This document shows, piece by piece, positions 34,582 to 42,556 of a DNA stretch of 64,000 bases. The number at the start of each line of letters is the position of its first letter. Within the stretch, counting starts at the first letter, position 1. Origin of the DNA: SZUA-36 sp963774415 (GTDB taxonomy: Bacteria; Pseudomonadota; Gammaproteobacteria; Xanthomonadales; SZUA-36); contig CAVZEU010000004.1 of the NCBI GenBank assembly GCA_963774415.1, positions 124,001 through 188,000 on the forward strand. Direction: 5' to 3'. A model generated the notes under the pieces. That model was not told the DNA's origin and made no database searches. It saw nothing but the letters and a program-made list of their open reading frames with translations. A program made the position numbers and the translations under genes.

Positions 34582-34705
34582 CGCGGGCCAGACTGTACCG
34601 CACCTGCACATCCATGTGATTCCCCGCTATATGGATGACGTGCCTGACCCGCGCGGCGGCATCCGCAACATCATTCCGGCGCTGGCGCGCTATTGGGAGG
34701 ACTAG
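34307..34705 (+). CDS. HIT-family hydrolase
   Basis: This 132-aa histidine-triad protein has CPFC and GHALLVPHRH at the N-terminal half and the intact triad VPHLHIHVIPRY near residue 105. The family hydrolyses nucleotide-phosphate bonds. It lies 19 bases after the DUF1810 gene; both are duplicated together at 48.6-49.3 kb, where the HIT copy is truncated. Confidence 0.88.
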   Translation: MNPTEKNAECPFCRPDEDRIIFRSEWVKCIWDAYPLNLGHALLVPHRHITSWFDATHEEQVALTAAIAQAKSAIEDRFSPQGYNVGFNDQEAAGQTVPHLHIHVIPRYMDDVPDPRGGIRNIIPALARYWED

Positions 34706-34707
34706 CG

Positions 34708-35796
34708 GTGAGCGCGGCCAGTGACCTCGAATTCCTGCGCAAGATTCAACGCCTGCTGTCTGAGGGCGAATTTGTCGCCACCTACAAATTTGCACTGTTG
34801 CAGGCGCTGGCTGACCTGAGCGTGGAAGCTGCTCCGGCTACGGGTCCTGATCGCGGCACGACTGTGGCTTTGACCGACATTGCCGAGAAGTTTATCGGAT
34901 ACTACTGGAGACAGGCGATTCCCTATGCCCCGGATCTGGACCGTCGCGGTGTGCTCAAGCAAAACACGGGTCAACAGGCGGCGGTCATCAATTCCATCAT
35001 TGAGATGAGGGACAATTTTTTCGGATCCATGCAGCTGGCCCGCCGGGATGTCGGGGCCTGGACGGGACTGGTAGCCAGTGTCGTCGCCACCATCAAGCTG
35101 CAGCCCCTGTGGAAGCTCCAGGTCGTTGGTAAAGAGGTTGACCCGTTCATTTATCGACAAGGCTATTTGCAAAATGGCTGTATTGAGTTACTGCCGGGTG
35201 TTTCGGCTGTTTTTCGTTCCTGTCACGGCCTGATCAGTAACCTGGTTCAGGGCGGCTGGCTGCGCCAGGTCAGGCGTATCAGGGGCAATCGGGTTTTGTT
35301 GGGCGAGCGGGGAGATTTGGTCGAGTTTCTATTCGGGTCTGAACGCAGGAGCCTGGATGCCTTCAGAAAGGTGATGCGTGACTACCAGCGGGGCCGGTGC
35401 TTTTATTGTGGCAAAGCGGTGCTCGGTGAAGGTCACGCGGATCACTTCATTCCCTGGTCCCGATACCCGGTCGATCTTGGGCATAATTTTGTTTTCTCCC
35501 ACCCGAGCTGCAACGGATATAAAAGTGATTTGCTGGCCCACCCTGAGCACCTGGCCCGCTGGCGGGAGTGCAACCTGGATGCCCCTTTGGAGCTGGACGA
35601 ACTATTCAATTTCAATGAACTGGCGCATGACGTGCAGCGATCCAGGCACGTTGCGACCTGGGCATATGAGCAGGGCGAGCAGTCAAGCGTTCATACCTAC
35701 CTTCGAAAAGACAGCTATCCTTTGTTGGATGGCAGTTGGCGTATGGCAATGGGTCACTTGCGGGCGGCGGCCGAAACCCCCGCCGGTTACGATTGA
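34708..35796 (+). CDS. HNH endonuclease domain protein
   Basis: The GTG at 34708 is chosen, just after the HIT stop; a TTG at 34693 would overlap that gene. The protein is ~362 residues. The C-terminal third has CFYCGKAVLGEGHADHFIPW and NFVFSHPSCNGYK, an HNH/ββα-metal motif with CxxC. The N-terminal 200 residues are helical and unassigned. The family is seen in defence regions as a stand-alone nuclease. Confidence 0.75.
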   Translation: MSAASDLEFLRKIQRLLSEGEFVATYKFALLQALADLSVEAAPATGPDRGTTVALTDIAEKFIGYYWRQAIPYAPDLDRRGVLKQNTGQQAAVINSIIEMRDNFFGSMQLARRDVGAWTGLVASVVATIKLQPLWKLQVVGKEVDPFIYRQGYLQNGCIELLPGVSAVFRSCHGLISNLVQGGWLRQVRRIRGNRVLLGERGDLVEFLFGSERRSLDAFRKVMRDYQRGRCFYCGKAVLGEGHADHFIPWSRYPVDLGHNFVFSHPSCNGYKSDLLAHPEHLARWRECNLDAPLELDELFNFNELAHDVQRSRHVATWAYEQGEQSSVHTYLRKDSYPLLDGSWRMAMGHLRAAAETPAGYD

Positions 35797-35811
35797 ACCG
35801 CCCATGTCGAA

Positions 35812-35835
35812 ATATGCTATATGCATATAGCATAT
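35812..35835. promoter_or_regulatory. Perfect 24-bp palindrome before a winged-helix relic
   Basis: Each 12-base half is ATATGCTATATG / CATATAGCATAT. The palindrome overlaps the start codon at 35834. An identical one sits at 47283-47306. Confidence 0.6.
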
Positions 35836-36073
35836 GAAAACCAAATCTCATGAGAAATCGGCAGCCATGAAGCGCGCCAGCGGCCGACAGTGGGTGCTGA
35901 AGCCGCAGGATCTGGCCGTTGCGTTTAAGCTGGTAGTGTTGCAGGGTCGCCGGTGTGGCCGCATGCCGGCAGGCAAGACACCGTGGAGAAGGAAAGCTGG
36001 ATCTGGGTTAAGCGGAAAGAGCGGTCGTGCCGGCACTTGCGAATTGAGCCAATCGCGAGGCGAGTCCTGGTAA
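35834..36073 (+). pseudogene. Relic of the winged-helix gene (paralogue of 47305)
   Basis: The first ~37 codons (SGRQWVLKPQDLAVAFKLVV) match the start of the intact gene at 47305. After ~35950 similarity ends, then sequence like that following the nucleotidyltransferase relic at 48312 resumes (GGATTCTTTTACC). So the rest of the winged-helix gene and the whole nucleotidyltransferase gene are deleted. Confidence 0.65.
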
Positions 36074-36093
36074 GGGATTCTTTTACCAATGTC

Positions 36094-36154
36094 CGCGTTT
36101 CTGCGGAAATTTGAATATGTTAAATAGCAGCGCGCTGCTGCGGTAATTTCTCAC
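36094..36154. repeat. Dispersed two-hairpin repeat, copy 2
   Basis: CGCGTTTCTGCGGAAA, then ATATGTTAAATAGCAGC, hairpin AGCAGCGCGCTGCT and AATTTCTCAC. It marks the end of the decayed winged-helix/nucleotidyltransferase locus. Confidence 0.55.
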
Positions 36155-36236
36155 AACCACCAGGGTCATGCGACATATCGCCCAATACAAGAGCGATCCA
36201 TATTGGTTCGCCTATAGCCTGATTCCGATTTGCAAG

Positions 36237-36276
36237 TGTTCTCAAATCAGCTACAATTGTAGCGAATTTGAGAACA
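36237..36276. promoter_or_regulatory. 40-bp near-perfect palindrome, operator of the MNT gene
   Basis: Outer arms TGTTCTCAAAT / ATTTGAGAACA and inner arms GCTACAA / TTGTAGC are all perfect, with only two unpaired positions per side. It ends 11 bases before the ATG at 36288, so the winged-helix part of that protein probably binds it. Confidence 0.65.
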
Positions 36277-36287
36277 AATAGAGACTG

Positions 36288-36896
36288 ATGAAGCAGCCCA
36301 TTGAATTGATGTTTGGCGCTTATCGCCGGCAACTACTGGCCGCCTTGCTGTTGCGCCCGGATGAAAAGTTTCATGTCCGGGAATTGGGCCGCATGACCGG
36401 TATTCCGGCGGGGTCCATCCACCGTGAACTAAAGACAATGGCGGAGTCCGGTTTGTTGCTGCGCGAAAGCATTGGTAATCAGGTTTTCTACCAGGCCAAC
36501 CAAGCCTGCGCCATCTATCCGGAATTGGCCGCCATTTTTCGCAAGACCGTTGGCTTGGCTTCGTTACTGCGCGATGCGCTGGAGCCTTTGGCGGACGATA
36601 TCGAAGTGTCATTGGTCTTTGGCTCCATGGCTTCGGGGCGCCAGACCCAATTCAGCGATGTGGATATATTGGTGCTTGGCGATGCAACACTGACCGATAT
36701 TGTAAAGCGACTCTCACCCGTTGGTACGACATTGGGCCGTGACATCAATCCGGTGGCTATGCCGGTGGGAAAATTTCTTACCATGGTGGGAAGCAAGGAT
36801 CGCTTCGCCATGCGGGTGCTGGGTGAACCAAAGATTTTCGTCATAGGGGGAGAGAATGAGTTTGCAGAACTCATTGAACATCGGGCAACTGGATGA
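36288..36896 (+). CDS. Winged-helix + minimal nucleotidyltransferase (MNT) fusion
   Basis: In this 202-aa protein, residues ~12-75 form a winged helix (RRQLLAALLLRPDEKFHVRE, GIPAGSIHRELKTM). Residues ~95-150 form an MNT fold with VFGSMASGRQTQFSDVDILV (GS...DxD). Such fusions are partners of HEPN toxins in MNT/HEPN modules, where MNT AMPylates the HEPN RNase. The next gene is HEPN-like and overlaps by 41 bases. A 52-bp piece of this gene is copied at 53789. Confidence 0.8.
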   Translation: MKQPIELMFGAYRRQLLAALLLRPDEKFHVRELGRMTGIPAGSIHRELKTMAESGLLLRESIGNQVFYQANQACAIYPELAAIFRKTVGLASLLRDALEPLADDIEVSLVFGSMASGRQTQFSDVDILVLGDATLTDIVKRLSPVGTTLGRDINPVAMPVGKFLTMVGSKDRFAMRVLGEPKIFVIGGENEFAELIEHRATG

Positions 36897-37185
36897 GCAC
36901 ACGACAGATGCGGCGCAGGTTGGAAAAATGCTGGACTCTGCCCGGCGCAGCATTGCCGACGCTCGTGAGAATTCCATTGGTCCCGATACGCGGTTCGATG
37001 CCGCTTACCGGGCAATTACGCAACTTGCCATGGTGGCGCTGTGGGCCAACGGCTACCGCCCGTCGAGGAGTGCCCCCGGTCACCACATGACAATGATCCA
37101 ATCCCTCTGCCAAACCGTTGGTCTGGATAACGATCAAATGATGCTGCTGGAAAAAGTCAGAACACCCAAGACCTTTCGCTCCTAA
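36856..37185 (+). CDS. HEPN-like toxin, C-terminally truncated
   Basis: The ATG follows AGGGGGAG. The 109 residues contain RRSIADARENSIGPDTRFDAAYRA and GYRPSRSAPGHHMTMIQSL, typical of HEPN proteins next to MNT genes. The family normally continues with an R(K)RN-containing segment and ~30 more residues. Here the frame instead runs into a 56-base repeat (RTPKTFRS and stop). Activity is doubtful. Confidence 0.65.
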   Translation: MSLQNSLNIGQLDEHTTDAAQVGKMLDSARRSIADARENSIGPDTRFDAAYRAITQLAMVALWANGYRPSRSAPGHHMTMIQSLCQTVGLDNDQMMLLEKVRTPKTFRS

Positions 37186-37208
37186 ATACATCGGTGTCCA
37201 GAGTTCTT
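37153..37208. repeat. 56-base palindromic element truncating the HEPN gene
   Basis: AAAGTCAGAACACCC ... CTCCTAAATACATCGG and TGTCC form an imperfect inverted repeat. The same 56-base sequence (about 80% identical) ends the truncated HIT copy at 49261-49316. Confidence 0.6.
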
Positions 37209-37349
37209 CCGCAAAGTTCGCCAGACTAGTATGGGAAGTCAATGGTGAAGCGGTGCCAAGACCGATTCGTCGGCAGTGACCAAGGGCCAACGCGGCGGCA
37301 ACTTGGTAAACTCGGGGCGGTTAGCCTTAATCTCAATCGGTAAATACAA

Positions 37350-38108
37350 ATGGCAACTCGCAAAGAACGAGTCATCCTGGAAAAGAGCATTTTAGGGCCA
37401 GTAGCCGAAGCTGCAGATAAATTGCCCGAAGAACAATTGGTTGCCTTTCTGGCCATGAAAGGTGCCAACTACGACCATGAGTTCATGGTTATGGGTCGTG
37501 CTCCGAATGGGTGGGAGCCAGCGTTTTGGCCCAAGCAGCTAAAGACTCCGGACTCAATTAGGCGCTTTTCAGAGAAAGTATTTGAGAAATCGATTGATGA
37601 ACGAGGTTGCCCCATGCTTGGCATGTTCAATGATTGGAAAAGTTTAAAACCGCCTTACAATCCGAATAAATCGGCCTTCTGGCGTGTGATTCAAGAGTTG
37701 GTCGGCCGTTTGCGGATTGCGGACGTGAACAGTAACGCCAATTGGCCCTCGCATCTCACTTGGTCGAACCTTTACAAAGTCGCCCCATACTTAGGAGGGA
37801 ACCCCGGCGCCAGACTATGCGACATTCAGCTCGCCGGATGTCAAGAACTGTTCGAAGTGGAAGTATCGAATTATCGCCCTAAGAGATTGCTTCTGATAAC
37901 AGGATTGGACTGGGCAAAGGACTTCCTGCATGTGCTTTGCCCGAACTATCGGCCGATAACTGGGGCGTATGTCGAAGCAGTCGGCGAGATTCGGTGGGGT
38001 GCAATGTCGCTAACAAAAATCGTGGTTGCGGGGCGGCCTGAGAATAGTCCGGGCCGCTCAGTAATTCAGTCGGACTGGGTGGCAAAGGTGACCGCCGCTT
38101 TCGGTTAG
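37350..38108 (+). CDS. Hypothetical protein, possibly uracil-DNA-glycosylase-like fold
   Basis: In this 252-aa protein, the motifs FMVMGRAPNGWEPAFW, LTWSNLYKVAPYLGGNPG and VVAGRPENSPG resemble in order the substrate-binding loops of UDG-superfamily proteins, but I cannot confirm the family. It stands alone after the MNT-HEPN module. Confidence 0.5.
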   Translation: MATRKERVILEKSILGPVAEAADKLPEEQLVAFLAMKGANYDHEFMVMGRAPNGWEPAFWPKQLKTPDSIRRFSEKVFEKSIDERGCPMLGMFNDWKSLKPPYNPNKSAFWRVIQELVGRLRIADVNSNANWPSHLTWSNLYKVAPYLGGNPGARLCDIQLAGCQELFEVEVSNYRPKRLLLITGLDWAKDFLHVLCPNYRPITGAYVEAVGEIRWGAMSLTKIVVAGRPENSPGRSVIQSDWVAKVTAAFG

Positions 38109-38274
38109 GCCGTGTCTCTCTTTTCCAGCGGGCTCCGATAGCAAAAATGACCCCGGTGTACGCAACCAACTCTAGCTTCCAAGGTGATTGCCTACGATAG
38201 CAACAATTAATCAGGCCGAAGCAGCCTTGAGGACGCACTCTTCATGGGGCACGCCTTGTCGAAACTTCGTTGTT

Positions 38275-38430
38275 CTAGCCGCTACCGTCAATTGCGTGGA
38301 GAATCACTGCCGCAACCACCGCCAGCCCAACCAGCCACAACGCCAGCCAGGCCAGCGCATAAATGCAGCCCAGCCCGGTGTCGGCGGCCCGCAACAGGGC
38401 GCGCAGGTTGGGGTAGTCCGCTTCACTCAT
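38275..38430 (-). CDS. 51-aa membrane protein downstream of the WYL regulator
   Basis: The start ATG overlaps the regulator stop (ATGA at 38427-38430). The protein reads MSEADYPNLRALLRAADTGL, followed by one hydrophobic helix (IYALAWLALWLVGLAVVAAV) and a short tail. No family is recognised. Overlap with the WYL gene supports co-translation. Confidence 0.5.
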   Translation of the reverse strand: MSEADYPNLRALLRAADTGLGCIYALAWLALWLVGLAVVAAVILHAIDGSG

Positions 38431-39425
38431 GCGTACATCCGCACCATGTTGCGTGACGTTTCCCGGAACTCGCCACGCAGCGCCTTGGGCGCCTCCACTT
38501 CTACGCCGTCGCCGAAGCCTAGCAGCCACCAGCGCAGTTCGGCGGTGTCGGCCACCGTGGCGGTGAGCCGGTACAGCCCCTCCTTGGTCTGCTGCAGCGT
38601 CTGGTCGTCGGCCAGGCGCCGTTCGGTCAGGTGGAAGGCCGCGCCTTCGTCGAACAAGGCCTTCAGGCGGATGCGGCGCGGCGATTCGGGATAGCCGAAA
38701 GCGGATTGCTCGCGCACGTAGCGCTCCAGGCTAAAGTCCGGGCGGGGCGCGGCCGAGCGGCCCAGCAGGCGGGCCCGGCGGATGCGGTGCAGGGCAAGCT
38801 GAACCGGGTTGTCGAAGGTCCAGAGGGTGCAGACGAGGTAGCTCACGCCTTCGCGGGTTACCAGACCCAGCGGACTGACCTCCATCTTGCTCGATTTCGT
38901 TTCGTAGCGCCGCACGTAGTCGGCGACGAAGCATCCGCCGTCCAGAAGCGCCTGGTAGACGACGTCGCGCACCGCCGGGTTCACCTCGGGCGGTTGCAGC
39001 CGCGGGCCGCGCTCGACGTGCATCACTTTGTCCTTCCACGCCGCCAGGTGCGTCTGCCCCAACACCGCCTCCGCGCGCTCGAAGTAGGGCGCCAGCAGTT
39101 GCAGCACGCTGCCCGGCAGCAGCCTCTGCAGGTACTCCCGCGCCAGCAGCAGTACCAGCGCCGTGGCGCTGCCCATGCCGGGAATCTCCAATCCCCTGGC
39201 GCCCTGCATCCACTGCCAGAAGTGGGCCCGGCCCTCGGTTTGACTGCTCAGCGGAAAGGTCGCGGAGAGTTCGTTGAGGTCGCGCTGCACCGAGCGGATA
39301 TCGATCTCGAAGCCCGCGTCCAGGAGGCGTTGGCGCAACTCCGGGGTGGACAGACGGCGCGGTGCAAGGGGGATGGCTTGCAGCAGGGCCCATTGGCGGG
39401 CGAGCGTGGCGGTCTTGCGCGGCAT
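38427..39425 (-). CDS. WYL-domain transcriptional regulator
   Basis: The 332 residues run from ATG 39425, which has GGAGA seven bases upstream; another ATG at 39431 is too close to it. An N-terminal winged helix (LSTPELRQRLLDAGFEIDIR, SVQRDLNELS) is followed by a WYL domain (~130-220: MEVSPLGLVTREGVSYLVCT, ALHRIRRARLL) and a C-terminal WCX-like end. WYL proteins regulate many phage-defence loci (BrxR, CapW). It is divergent from the AAA ATPase gene with a shared 44-bp gap. Confidence 0.85.
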   Translation of the reverse strand: MPRKTATLARQWALLQAIPLAPRRLSTPELRQRLLDAGFEIDIRSVQRDLNELSATFPLSSQTEGRAHFWQWMQGARGLEIPGMGSATALVLLLAREYLQRLLPGSVLQLLAPYFERAEAVLGQTHLAAWKDKVMHVERGPRLQPPEVNPAVRDVVYQALLDGGCFVADYVRRYETKSSKMEVSPLGLVTREGVSYLVCTLWTFDNPVQLALHRIRRARLLGRSAAPRPDFSLERYVREQSAFGYPESPRRIRLKALFDEGAAFHLTERRLADDQTLQQTKEGLYRLTATVADTAELRWWLLGFGDGVEVEAPKALRGEFRETSRNMVRMYA

Positions 39426-39450
39426 GGTCATGTCTCCAGTATCTGCTCGT

Positions 39451-39471
39451 ATGCGACACATTATGTCGTAT
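39451..39471. promoter_or_regulatory. Operator between the WYL and AAA genes
   Basis: The inverted repeat ATGCGACA-CATTA-TGTCGTAT has one mismatch and covers the AAA start codon region. A WYL repressor binding here could block the AAA gene and its own promoter. Confidence 0.5.
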
Positions 39472-41626
39472 GAAGCGGGATACTGACCATGACCACGAAC
39501 CAGGTTTGTTCACGATGCAGAAAATGCACGCACCCACCACGCGCGAGGCCGCACCGCCCGCCGGCTCGCCATTAGCCCGGCCCGGCCTGTTCGACCGCTA
39601 CCGCCCGTCCGCGGTGGCGGCGTTGGTCGCCACCCGCCCTTTTCACGCCTTGCTGGAAACGGACTGGTTTGCCTCGTTGCTGCTGTGGGCGCTGCCGGAC
39701 TTCTTCGGCGACGCCACCGATGCGCTCGCCATGCTGGACGAATCCCTACTGCACGAAGCAGTCGAGCGCATTCAGCCGGTGACTGCCGCGGAGCTCGAGG
39801 ACGAGTTCCCGGTGCTGAGCGAGTTGGCCGGCAAGCTGGGCCTCGCCCACGAGGAGACCCTGGTGCTGGCTTTCCTGGCCCAGGCGCAGGGCGACCCATT
39901 CTGGGAACAATGGGATGAGTGCCTCGGCCTCGGCACGCGGCGCCGCAACGCCGGCCAGCTAGCGGCGGCCCTGGGGCTGGGCGCGGACACCGTGCGCCGC
40001 GCGCTGGAAACGGATGGCTCCCTGATGAGCAGTTCGCTATTCGCCCAGAAGTTCGCCATCCGGCACGCGAAGCCGCTCGACCACTTTGCCTTGTGTCCGG
40101 AATTCGATGCCGACATGCTGCGCTCGAACGCTGCCTGGAACGAGTTCTTCCGCGCCCGCTTCGACATCGCCGCGCCCCGCGAGCGCGCATTCGACTTCAG
40201 CCACCTCGAGGATGACCTGCCGATCGCAACGGGTTTGCTGCAGGGTGCGTTGCGGGCCGGTTTGCAGGGCACGCACGTCCTGCTGTACGGCCCGCCGGGC
40301 ACCGGCAAGACCACCCTGGCCTTCGAACTGGCGCGGCGCCTGAGCGCCGAGTTGCTCGTTGTGCGTAAAGAGTTCGCGCCGTCCAGCGCGTCGGACGGCG
40401 AAGAGCGGTTGCGGAATTTCGAATTGGGGCAGCGGCTCGGCAGCGCCGGTCCCGTCTGCCTGATGCTGTTTGACGAACTCGAGGACCTGTTGCCCGGCGA
40501 CGGTCCGCTCAACGGTCCCCGCGCGGAACACGGCCGGGCGCACAAGGGCTGGATCTGCCAGGTGCTGGAGCAGGCGCGTACCCCGACCATCTGGACCGGC
40601 AACGCCATTCGCGGCATCGACCCGGCAATTCTGCGGCGCTTCAGCCTGACGCTGGAAGTCGGCGTGCCGCCGCGCAGCTTCCGGCGCCGCTTGCTCGGCG
40701 AAGCGCTGGCGCCGCACGGGATCAGCGCGGCGTGGTGCGACCGCACGGCGCGGCACGACTGCCTGACGCCAGCCATGACCGCGCAGCTGCGCGAACTGGC
40801 CGGCGCGTTGCCGCTGACCGGGGCTGGACTCGAGGCGTTGCTGGACCGCTGGCTGGTCGAACGGCTGCGCGCGCTCGGCCGCACGCATTTGCCACCCGCT
40901 GCCGAGCCAGGCCGCTTTCACTCCAAATTGCTCAATGTCGACACAAACCCGGCGCACTTGATCGCGGGGCTGGGTCGGTCCGGCGAAGGACGCTTGTGCT
41001 TGCACGGCCCGCCCGGTACCGGCAAGACAGCCTTCGCGCAGCACTTGGCCGAACGCCTGGATCGGCCCGTGCTGCTGCGGCGCGGCTCAGACCTGCGCAG
41101 CGCCTACGTTGGAGAAACCGAGCGCAACGTGGCACAGATGTTCACGCAGGCCGCACGGAACGGTGCGGTGCTGATCCTTGACGAGGCGGACAGCTTTCTC
41201 AGCGCCCGCTCTGGCCGCCAACAGCGCTGGGAAATGAACGAGGCCAGCGAGTTCCTGATGCAGCTGGAGAGTTTCCGCGGGATCTTCTGCGCTACCACCA
41301 ACCGCTTCGAGGATCTCGACCCCGCCTTTTTGCGGCGTTTCGACCTGAAGGTTCGCTTCGACTATCTGAATGTGACCCAACGGGAGACCTTTATCAAGAA
41401 CCTGTTGCGGGCGGCGGGCTGTTCGGTTCGCCTGAAGGCGGCGACACGGCAACGTTTGGCCCGACTGCACCAACTCACGCCGGGCGACTTCAGCGCCGCC
41501 AGCCGCAAGCTGCGGCTCTCCGGCCAGGCGGTGAGCCAGGACAGCCTGATTTCAGCGCTGGTTCACGAGGCGGCGTGTAAAACTATGCACAGGGGCCGAC
41601 CGATCGGGTTTCGGTGGGGTGAATGA
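39470..41626 (+). CDS. Tandem AAA+ ATPase
   Basis: The protein is 718 residues from ATG 39470 (later starts such as 39515 are possible). The N-terminal ~240 residues are helical. The first AAA module has Walker A YGPPGTGKTTLAFE and Walker B LMLFDELEDL. The second has HGPPGTGKTAFAQH, VLILDEADSFLSAR and the arginine-finger region DPAFLRRFD. The second module is VPS4/FtsH-like. It heads a plus-strand gene run under WYL control. The substrate is unknown. Confidence 0.8.
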   Translation: MKRDTDHDHEPGLFTMQKMHAPTTREAAPPAGSPLARPGLFDRYRPSAVAALVATRPFHALLETDWFASLLLWALPDFFGDATDALAMLDESLLHEAVERIQPVTAAELEDEFPVLSELAGKLGLAHEETLVLAFLAQAQGDPFWEQWDECLGLGTRRRNAGQLAAALGLGADTVRRALETDGSLMSSSLFAQKFAIRHAKPLDHFALCPEFDADMLRSNAAWNEFFRARFDIAAPRERAFDFSHLEDDLPIATGLLQGALRAGLQGTHVLLYGPPGTGKTTLAFELARRLSAELLVVRKEFAPSSASDGEERLRNFELGQRLGSAGPVCLMLFDELEDLLPGDGPLNGPRAEHGRAHKGWICQVLEQARTPTIWTGNAIRGIDPAILRRFSLTLEVGVPPRSFRRRLLGEALAPHGISAAWCDRTARHDCLTPAMTAQLRELAGALPLTGAGLEALLDRWLVERLRALGRTHLPPAAEPGRFHSKLLNVDTNPAHLIAGLGRSGEGRLCLHGPPGTGKTAFAQHLAERLDRPVLLRRGSDLRSAYVGETERNVAQMFTQAARNGAVLILDEADSFLSARSGRQQRWEMNEASEFLMQLESFRGIFCATTNRFEDLDPAFLRRFDLKVRFDYLNVTQRETFIKNLLRAAGCSVRLKAATRQRLARLHQLTPGDFSAASRKLRLSGQAVSQDSLISALVHEAACKTMHRGRPIGFRWGE

Positions 41627-41847
41627 CTTTGGAGCTTCAACGGGAGAATTGCATGGATCGGTACACGAAGTTTATATTGACGCTAATCGCGTTGTCGCTA
41701 ATGTGGATCAGCCTGCATCTGGGCGGTGTGGTATCCAATGGCTACGGCGCCTATGCGGATACCAAGATCGAGATTGCCGATGTGACGGTTGCCAAGAACC
41801 GGGCTCTGCCGGTAGTCGTTACCGGCGAAATCAAATGTAGGGAGTGA
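41623..41847 (+). CDS. Small membrane-anchored protein
   Basis: The start at 41623 overlaps the AAA stop (ATGA); an ATG at 41653 after GGGAGAA is at least as good. The 64-74 residues have one N-terminal helix (FILTLIALSLMWISLHLGG), then a short soluble tail ending EIKCRE. No family is recognised; similar small proteins occur in many gene deserts. Confidence 0.5.
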   Translation: MTLELQRENCMDRYTKFILTLIALSLMWISLHLGGVVSNGYGAYADTKIEIADVTVAKNRALPVVVTGEIKCRE

Positions 41848-41893
41848 TGATCACCCGTCTGCTAGGCACGCTCCAACATATAAGGAGATGATG

Positions 41894-42388
41894 ATGGAAG
41901 AACTACATTACTCGGAGGTCGCCGCTTGTTATCAAGACTTCTTTGAGGCAATCGGCAAATTGGTTGGGCGAGAAGGCGTAGAAGTACCTCAGGAGATTCT
42001 AGTGGATGATCGCTCTACACCAGAGAGTAGCGACAAACTCAAAACCAACGGGCGCTACTTGTTCCAACAGCCGGAAGTATGTAGAGATCATTACATTCCA
42101 CACGCGGACTCGCCCGGTGTTTACTTCTTCTTCAACGCAGAGGGTAAAGCGCTTTACGTGGGGAAGTCCGAGGTTAAAGGAGGGATTGGCCGTAGAGTTG
42201 CCGCGCATATAGGGCGAATGGAAAACGAGAGCTTGCCCTATTTGGCGTTCGAAGAAGCAGAGAGCGTCATTGTTGTTCCATTCGATTATGCACCTTGGCT
42301 TGCACCAGCGTTCGAATCCTACTTGCTGGGGAAAAGGAAATTCAAGCATAACCTCAGCCTGAGCGCCAGAGAGCGCTGCGCCAGCTAG
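41894..42388 (+). CDS. GIY-YIG nuclease domain protein (3' end possibly frameshifted)
   Basis: Three ATGs in a row (41888, 41891, 41894) follow GGAG; the last has the best spacing. Residues ~75-110 read GVYFFFNAEGKALYVGKS and GGIGRRVAAHIGRM, the GIY-YIG motif (here GVY...YVG) with the catalytic Arg. The frame stops at 42388. In the next frame, highly protein-like sequence continues (ALNGRDAKWLFIGPQGFQSA) to a stop at 42525, suggesting a shift near 42370. Confidence 0.7.
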   Translation: MEELHYSEVAACYQDFFEAIGKLVGREGVEVPQEILVDDRSTPESSDKLKTNGRYLFQQPEVCRDHYIPHADSPGVYFFFNAEGKALYVGKSEVKGGIGRRVAAHIGRMENESLPYLAFEEAESVIVVPFDYAPWLAPAFESYLLGKRKFKHNLSLSARERCAS

Positions 42389-42556
42389 CATTGAACGGCA
42401 GAGATGCGAAATGGCTGTTCATTGGCCCCCAAGGCTTTCAATCAGCCGCTTCAAATTTGGCAAATTTGTATGACAACTCCACATTAGCGAATGCTTGTGA
42501 AGACGTCGAACTTGCCATGGGATAAGGGGCAAGTCACCTAGCCTTATCGGAAAATC

